Positions 6,490-9,446 of a stretch of DNA of 9,446 bases are shown piece by piece. The translations under genes and the position numbers were made by a program. This DNA is from Chloroflexia bacterium (GTDB lineage: Bacteria; Chloroflexota; Chloroflexia; Thermomicrobiales; UBA6265), in NCBI GenBank assembly GCA_030430125.1, contig JAUIGA010000106.1:1-9446 (forward strand), in the 5' to 3' direction. The first letter of the stretch is position 1. Every line of letters starts with the position of its first letter. Under the pieces are notes generated by a model. It saw only the letters and a list, made by a program, of their open reading frames with translations. It had not been told where the DNA came from and ran no database searches.

Positions 6490-7395
6490 CTATCGGGAGA
6501 GGTGCTCGCCGCTGATGTCGACCGGGCCGCGATGCTCGGGCCGCGACTGGTGCAGGGCGTGACGGATGCGGGGGGTGATGACCCCGCTGGCCGGTGCAAA
6601 GAGGTAGGCCGCGAAGAAGAGCGCCGTCGCCGCGAGGACGATCGCCGCCCCGGACGCCACCTGCCAGTGCCACGAGACGTACAGCCCGATCATGCCCGAC
6701 AGCGCGCCGAACAGGCTGGCGAGGACCGTCATGACCCAGAGCCGCTCGGTCAGGAGCCGCGCGGTTGCCGCAGGTGTGATCAACAGGGCGAGGATCAGCA
6801 CATTGCCGACCATCTGCAGCCCCATCACGATCGTCAGCGCCAGGAGAATCAGGAAGAGCTGGTCGTAGCGCCACAGATGGAGTCCGGCCGCCTCCGCGAA
6901 GGCGCGATCGAATGAGACGATGGTGATCTCGCGCCGGAACCAGTACAGGATCGCCAGCACCGCCGCCGCGACGATGGCGATGGTCTCCAGGTCGTCGCGG
7001 GTAACCCCGAGCACCGACCCAAACAGGAAGCTGGTGAGGTCGCGCTGGAAGGTCGCCTGGCTCGTCATCAGCGCGATCCCGAGCGCGAACGCCCCTACGA
7101 ACAGCACGCCGATCGCGGTGTCGTTGTTGACGCGGCGGTTCTGGCTGATCGTGCCGATCCCGAGGGATACGATCACCGCGGCGACGAACGCACCGACCAT
7201 GATGTTGCCGCCGGTGATGAATGCGATGGCCAGGCCGGGGAAGATGGCGTGCGCCAGCGCGTCGCCCAGAAACCCGACACCGCGCAGGACGACGAAGGTG
7301 CCGATGGCGCCGGCTGCGACACCGATGATGACGATGGCGATGAACGCGTGCTGCATGAAGGGGAGCTGCCACGGGTCGAGCAGGCTGTCGATCAT
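6490..7395 (-). CDS. Metal ABC transporter permease (ABC-3 family, ZnuB-like)
   Basis: This 301-residue inner-membrane protein is the permease of a zinc/manganese-type ABC importer. It begins MIDSLLDPWQLPFMQHAFIA, and the following GTFVVLRGVGFLGDALAHAI and FPGLAIAFI stretches (32-60) are the family's hallmark. I count about eight hydrophobic segments between residues 14 and 268, including ALTIVMGLQMVGNVLILALL (186-205) and the conserved ITPAATARLL (206-215), which is where the ATPase coupling helix is expected. The hydrophilic tail (275-301) is rich in His and Arg. The ATG at 7395 overlaps the TGA of the ATPase gene by 4 bases (ATGA), indicating translational coupling. Zinc is the likely substrate because a Fur/Zur-type regulator lies upstream; manganese or iron cannot be excluded. 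No periplasmic/lipoprotein binding protein is encoded beside it. Confidence 0.93.
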   Translation of the reverse strand: MIDSLLDPWQLPFMQHAFIAIVIIGVAAGAIGTFVVLRGVGFLGDALAHAIFPGLAIAFITGGNIMVGAFVAAVIVSLGIGTISQNRRVNNDTAIGVLFVGAFALGIALMTSQATFQRDLTSFLFGSVLGVTRDDLETIAIVAAAVLAILYWFRREITIVSFDRAFAEAAGLHLWRYDQLFLILLALTIVMGLQMVGNVLILALLITPAATARLLTERLWVMTVLASLFGALSGMIGLYVSWHWQVASGAAIVLAATALFFAAYLFAPASGVITPRIRHALHQSRPEHRGPVDISGEHLSR

Positions 7396-8192
7396 GATGG
7401 CGAGATTCCCTGCGGCTCGGTCTTCGCCGGAGCTCCGGCGAAGACCATGATGCGTCCCTGGAAAGTGGTGGTCAGCGTTTCGTCGGTGAGGATGTCGACC
7501 GGCGGACCGTCGGCGATGACCGTGTTGTTGAGCAGGATGGCTCGCGACGATGACTGCGCGGCGTGCTGCAGGTCGTGGGTCGCGAACACGATGGTGACCC
7601 CGCGCTGCCGAAGGGTTTCGAACAGGCCGAGGAACATCTCCTGCGTGGGAACATCGACGCCGGTGAAGGGTTCGTCCAGCAGGAGTACCTCGCCGCACGC
7701 CACGAGGGCACGCGCGAGAAAGACGCGCTGCTGTTGCCCGCCGGAGAGTGATCCGATCTGCACGTTGGCGAGCGGCTCGAGTCCGACCTGATCGAGCGCG
7801 TCCAGAGCTTGCCGGCGCTGCCGGCGGTCGAACGGCCGGTACCTCGGCGCGTGCCGGGAAAGCCCGTGCAGCACGGTTTCGAGCACGGAGATCGGGAAGC
7901 TCCAATCGGCGCCGCTGCGCTGCGGAACGTAGGTGACATCCGCGACTGGCCGGCGAATGGCCTTGCCTCGATGGTGGACCGAACCGTGAGTCGGTGGAAT
8001 GACTCCGGCAAATACCCTCAGGAGCGTCGACTTGCCCGCGCCGTTCGGGCCGAGCAGGCTCGTGATGGTGGCAGGCTCGATGTCGAGCGTCACCGAGTCC
8101 AGGGCGGATCGGGCGCCAAAGTGCACGCTGAGGCCCTGCGTGCTGAGGATGGGTGACCGGCCGGTGTCCGGCGCGGGTTGAGTGTGTGGCAC
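7392..8192 (-). CDS. Metal ABC transporter ATP-binding protein (ZnuC-like)
   Basis: This is the cytoplasmic ATPase that powers the adjacent permease. Counting from the GTG at 8192 (266 residues), Walker A GPNGAGKST is at 48-56, the Q-loop glutamine in YVPQR at 91, the signature LSGGQQQR at 149-156, Walker B VLLLDEP at 169-175 and the H-loop ATHD at 205-208. All catalytic residues are present. The stretch SGADWSFPISVLETVLHG after the Q-loop is typical of the zinc/manganese subgroup. The start is uncertain. The frame is open to a TTG at 8228, but only the GTG at 8192 has a GGAG upstream (8207-8204, 11 bases away). It lies 118 bases after the regulator gene, behind a promoter with a Zur-like box, and overlaps the permease gene by 4 bases. 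Confidence 0.93.
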   Translation of the reverse strand: MPHTQPAPDTGRSPILSTQGLSVHFGARSALDSVTLDIEPATITSLLGPNGAGKSTLLRVFAGVIPPTHGSVHHRGKAIRRPVADVTYVPQRSGADWSFPISVLETVLHGLSRHAPRYRPFDRRQRRQALDALDQVGLEPLANVQIGSLSGGQQQRVFLARALVACGEVLLLDEPFTGVDVPTQEMFLGLFETLRQRGVTIVFATHDLQHAAQSSSRAILLNNTVIADGPPVDILTDETLTTTFQGRIMVFAGAPAKTEPQGISPS

Positions 8193-8277
8193 GGTCAGGC
8201 GTACTCCGAGACTGGCGATCGTCGCCAATGCGGAACAGACTCATGGCGCGCCCGTGGTCACAGGCCTGCCGGGTGAT

Positions 8278-8307
8278 ACCCTATCATTAGTTGAGACATT
8301 GTGTCAA
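8278..8307 (-). promoter_or_regulatory. Candidate promoter of the metal transporter genes
   Basis: On the minus strand TTGACA (8307-8302) is a perfect -35. After 18 bases comes TAGGGT (8283-8278), which keeps the key A2 and T6 of a -10. It lies just after the regulator stop codon and would give a leader of about 80 bases before the ATPase start. The Zur-like box covers the -35, which suits repression. Confidence 0.45.
8291..8307. promoter_or_regulatory. Fur/Zur-type operator (7-1-7 palindrome)
   Basis: The 15-bp core TGAGACATTGTGTCA (8292-8306) has the TGA-N9-TCA, 7-1-7 layout known for Fur, Zur and PerR boxes, extended by T and A to a 17-bp inverted repeat with one mismatched pair. It starts 4 bases beyond the regulator stop codon and covers the -35 of the transporter promoter. 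The half-site differs from the AT-rich boxes of model organisms, so a lineage-specific Zur box is inferred. Confidence 0.5.
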
Positions 8308-8310
8308 TTA

Positions 8311-8790
8311 TCAGGAGTCCGCGGGTTCCTGGCAGTCGGGGCAGGTGCCGAACACCTCGAGCAGGTGGTCGTGGATCGTGAAGCTGGTATCCGCCGTGAG
8401 GGTGTTGACCAGCGTGTCGACCGGACAGGCGGTAAAGGAAATAGTCGTGCCACAGCTGGAGCAGACCAGATGGTGGCGGTGGCCGGGCGCCTCCACGACA
8501 TAGGCGGCGCTCCCGTTCGGCTGGATGACCCGGGAGAGCACGTCGACCGAAGCCAGGATCTCGAGCGTCCGGTAGACCGTGGCCCGACCGATCCCCGCTG
8601 CGCGTCCGTCCTGGTGATCGCGCAGCTCCGCGACGAGCTGCTCCGCGGTGAATGGGCGGTCGTGCTGCAGTGCCTGATCAACGATCCAACCGCGCGGTCC
8701 TGTCAGGCGGTATCCATGCTGGCTGAGGATCGCCTGGATATGCGGCGCCGTGATTCGCGGATCGGATGAGTTGGCATGGAATTCAGACAC
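8311..8790 (-). CDS. Fur-family metalloregulator, probably Zur
   Basis: This 159-residue DNA-binding repressor begins at the GTG at 8790, which has AGGAGA 7 bases upstream (8803-8798); the frame is open to 9381, but the upstream part matches no family and lies opposite the DUF2207 gene. The N-terminal winged-helix domain (about 12-98) has the recognition-helix motif IGRATVYRTLEIL (67-79). The C-terminal dimerisation domain has CSSC (110-113) and CPDC (150-153), the four cysteines of the structural zinc site. Ligand candidates for the sensing site are H104, H106, H107, H140 and H142. Position directly upstream of a ZnuCB-type transporter, and a 7-1-7 palindrome between them, favour Zur over iron Fur or PerR. 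Identity as a Fur-family member is firm; the metal is inferred. Confidence 0.92.
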   Translation of the reverse strand: MSEFHANSSDPRITAPHIQAILSQHGYRLTGPRGWIVDQALQHDRPFTAEQLVAELRDHQDGRAAGIGRATVYRTLEILASVDVLSRVIQPNGSAAYVVEAPGHRHHLVCSSCGTTISFTACPVDTLVNTLTADTSFTIHDHLLEVFGTCPDCQEPADS

Positions 8791-8797
8791 GACAGGT

Positions 8798-8803
8798 TCT
8801 CCT
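8798..8803 (-). promoter_or_regulatory. Ribosome binding site choosing the GTG start of the Fur/Zur gene
   Basis: AGGAGA lies 7 bases before the GTG at 8790. The resulting length of 159 residues matches Fur proteins, whereas longer frames do not. Confidence 0.7.
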
Positions 8804-8964
8804 GAAGCGATGACGCCACCCGATACCGGCTGGCCGGGCAGTGTCACGGGACCACGTACAATGGTACTCGTTGTGCCCGGTCTTCGCTGTGCGCCGATGG
8901 TGAGCATGGCGAACCGAATCATGTTCGCATCCATAGCCGGTGGAGTTGCAGAGGTAACCCGTGT

Positions 8965-9446
8965 ATGAACATCCTGCGGAGCGTTAACCCGGGGCGCGTT
9001 GTCTGGCCAGTACTCGCCGTGCTGGCCGTGGCGCTTGCGACCGTCATCGTAATGTCGCCACGCGCGACCGCGCAGTCCTCCTCGGTGGAGTGGGAGACGT
9101 ACGACGTCGCGATCGACATCAGGGAGGATGGCAGCTTCAGCGTTGTCGAAGACCAGGTCGTGCGATTTGATGGCTACTTCTCGCGCGGTTTTGCCGAGAT
9201 TCCGCTCGACCGGGTCGACACCATCGACAATATCGCCATCGTGATCGACGGGGTGCCGGCGCGCTTCGTGGATCCCGGCGTGTACACCGAAGTTCCCGGA
9301 ACCTTTACCTATCAGACACGTGGTTCGATCCTCGACATTGACTACGCCTTCGAACCGACATCGTTTGGCGAAGAGCGCCATATCGAGCTTGCCTACGACG
9401 TCTTCGGTGGCCTGCGGGTCTATGACGAACAGGATCCGCCGAATCA
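8965..9446 (+). CDS. DUF2207 family exported membrane protein, N-terminal part (runs off the right edge)
   Basis: The plus strand is open from the ATG at 8965 to the window end, giving 160 residues. AGAGG at 8950-8954 is a modest ribosome binding site. Residues 1-36 look like a signal peptide: basic start, hydrophobic core 13-30 (VWPVLAVLAVALATVIVM) and likely cleavage after ATA (36). The mature part begins as a beta-rich domain with YDVAIDIREDGSFSVVEDQ (46-64) and FDGYFSRGFAEIPLDRV (68-84). The pattern 'bipolar strand, E/N-DGS, then SRGF-x-EIP' is what I know from DUF2207 proteins, which normally continue to about 550-600 residues with membrane helices and a low-complexity C-terminus. Their function is undetermined. 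A long minus-strand frame covers it but is only the spurious extension of the Fur/Zur gene. It is divergent from that gene across 174 bases that include a TACAAT hexamer (8857-8862). Confidence 0.8.
   Translation, partial: MNILRSVNPGRVVWPVLAVLAVALATVIVMSPRATAQSSSVEWETYDVAIDIREDGSFSVVEDQVVRFDGYFSRGFAEIPLDRVDTIDNIAIVIDGVPARFVDPGVYTEVPGTFTYQTRGSILDIDYAFEPTSFGEERHIELAYDVFGGLRVYDEQDPPN

Noticed and set aside
7396..8244. Upstream extension of the permease frame to 8244 (584 residues)
   Set aside because: The extra part is the frame-shifted shadow of the ATPase gene. The permease starts at the ATG of the ATGA overlap at 7395.
8857..8862. TACAAT as promoter of the DUF2207 gene
   Set aside because: The hexamer is good but no -35 is found at 16-18 bases, so it is mentioned only as context.
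8791..9381. N-terminal extension of the Fur/Zur gene to 9381
   Set aside because: The added residues are antisense to the DUF2207 gene and carry no domain. The GTG at 8790 has a good ribosome binding site and gives a normal Fur length.

Overview
The window is high-GC bacterial chromosome with housekeeping genes, short intergenic gaps and GTG as well as ATG starts. Gene content and style (greA upstream of lysS, an SH3 plus L,D-transpeptidase secreted protein, a DUF2207 protein, a Fur/Zur regulator with a ZnuBC-type transporter) suggest a member of the Chloroflexota, perhaps the Thermomicrobia/Sphaerobacter side. This is inference from gene style; an actinobacterial origin cannot be excluded without a search. 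I see no phage genes, transposases, CRISPR arrays, tRNAs or rRNAs.

Layout, left to right. (1) Positions 1-316, minus strand: 5' part of an unrecognised multi-pass membrane protein, divergent from acs. (2) Positions 634-2607, plus strand: acetyl-CoA synthetase (acs), ending in a strong hairpin terminator at 2635-2671. (3) Positions 2672-2827: a convergent intergenic region packed with hairpins. (4) Minus-strand cluster read greA (5205-4735), lysS (4626-3070), then a 46-residue single-pass membrane protein (2968-2828). (5) Positions 5206-5634: a long divergent control region with a 10-bp hairpin, direct repeats, alternative stems and GTAC palindromes. (6) Positions 5635-6408, plus strand: a secreted L,D-transpeptidase-like protein with an SH3-like domain and a glycine-rich linker, closed by a 14-bp hairpin at 6433-6463. 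(7) Minus-strand metal module: Fur/Zur regulator (8790-8311), ABC ATPase (about 8192-7392) and ABC permease (7395-6490); the last two overlap by 4 bases. (8) Position 8965 to the end, plus strand: N-terminal part of a DUF2207 exported protein.

How the genes work together. The metal module looks self-contained. A 7-1-7 palindrome of the Fur/Zur type lies just after the regulator stop codon and overlaps a perfect TTGACA -35 in front of the ATPase gene, so the regulator probably represses its own downstream transporter when metal is plentiful. No solute-binding protein gene is visible. greA and lysS form a transcription/translation housekeeping pair, with the small membrane protein as a possible third member that has its own ribosome binding site and a plausible promoter. 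The transpeptidase and DUF2207 proteins are envelope proteins but are not in one operon.

No clearly new multi-gene system is present. The most unusual items are the 46-residue membrane protein, the hairpin-dense convergent gap, the complex control region before the transpeptidase, and the non-standard active-site motif of that enzyme.
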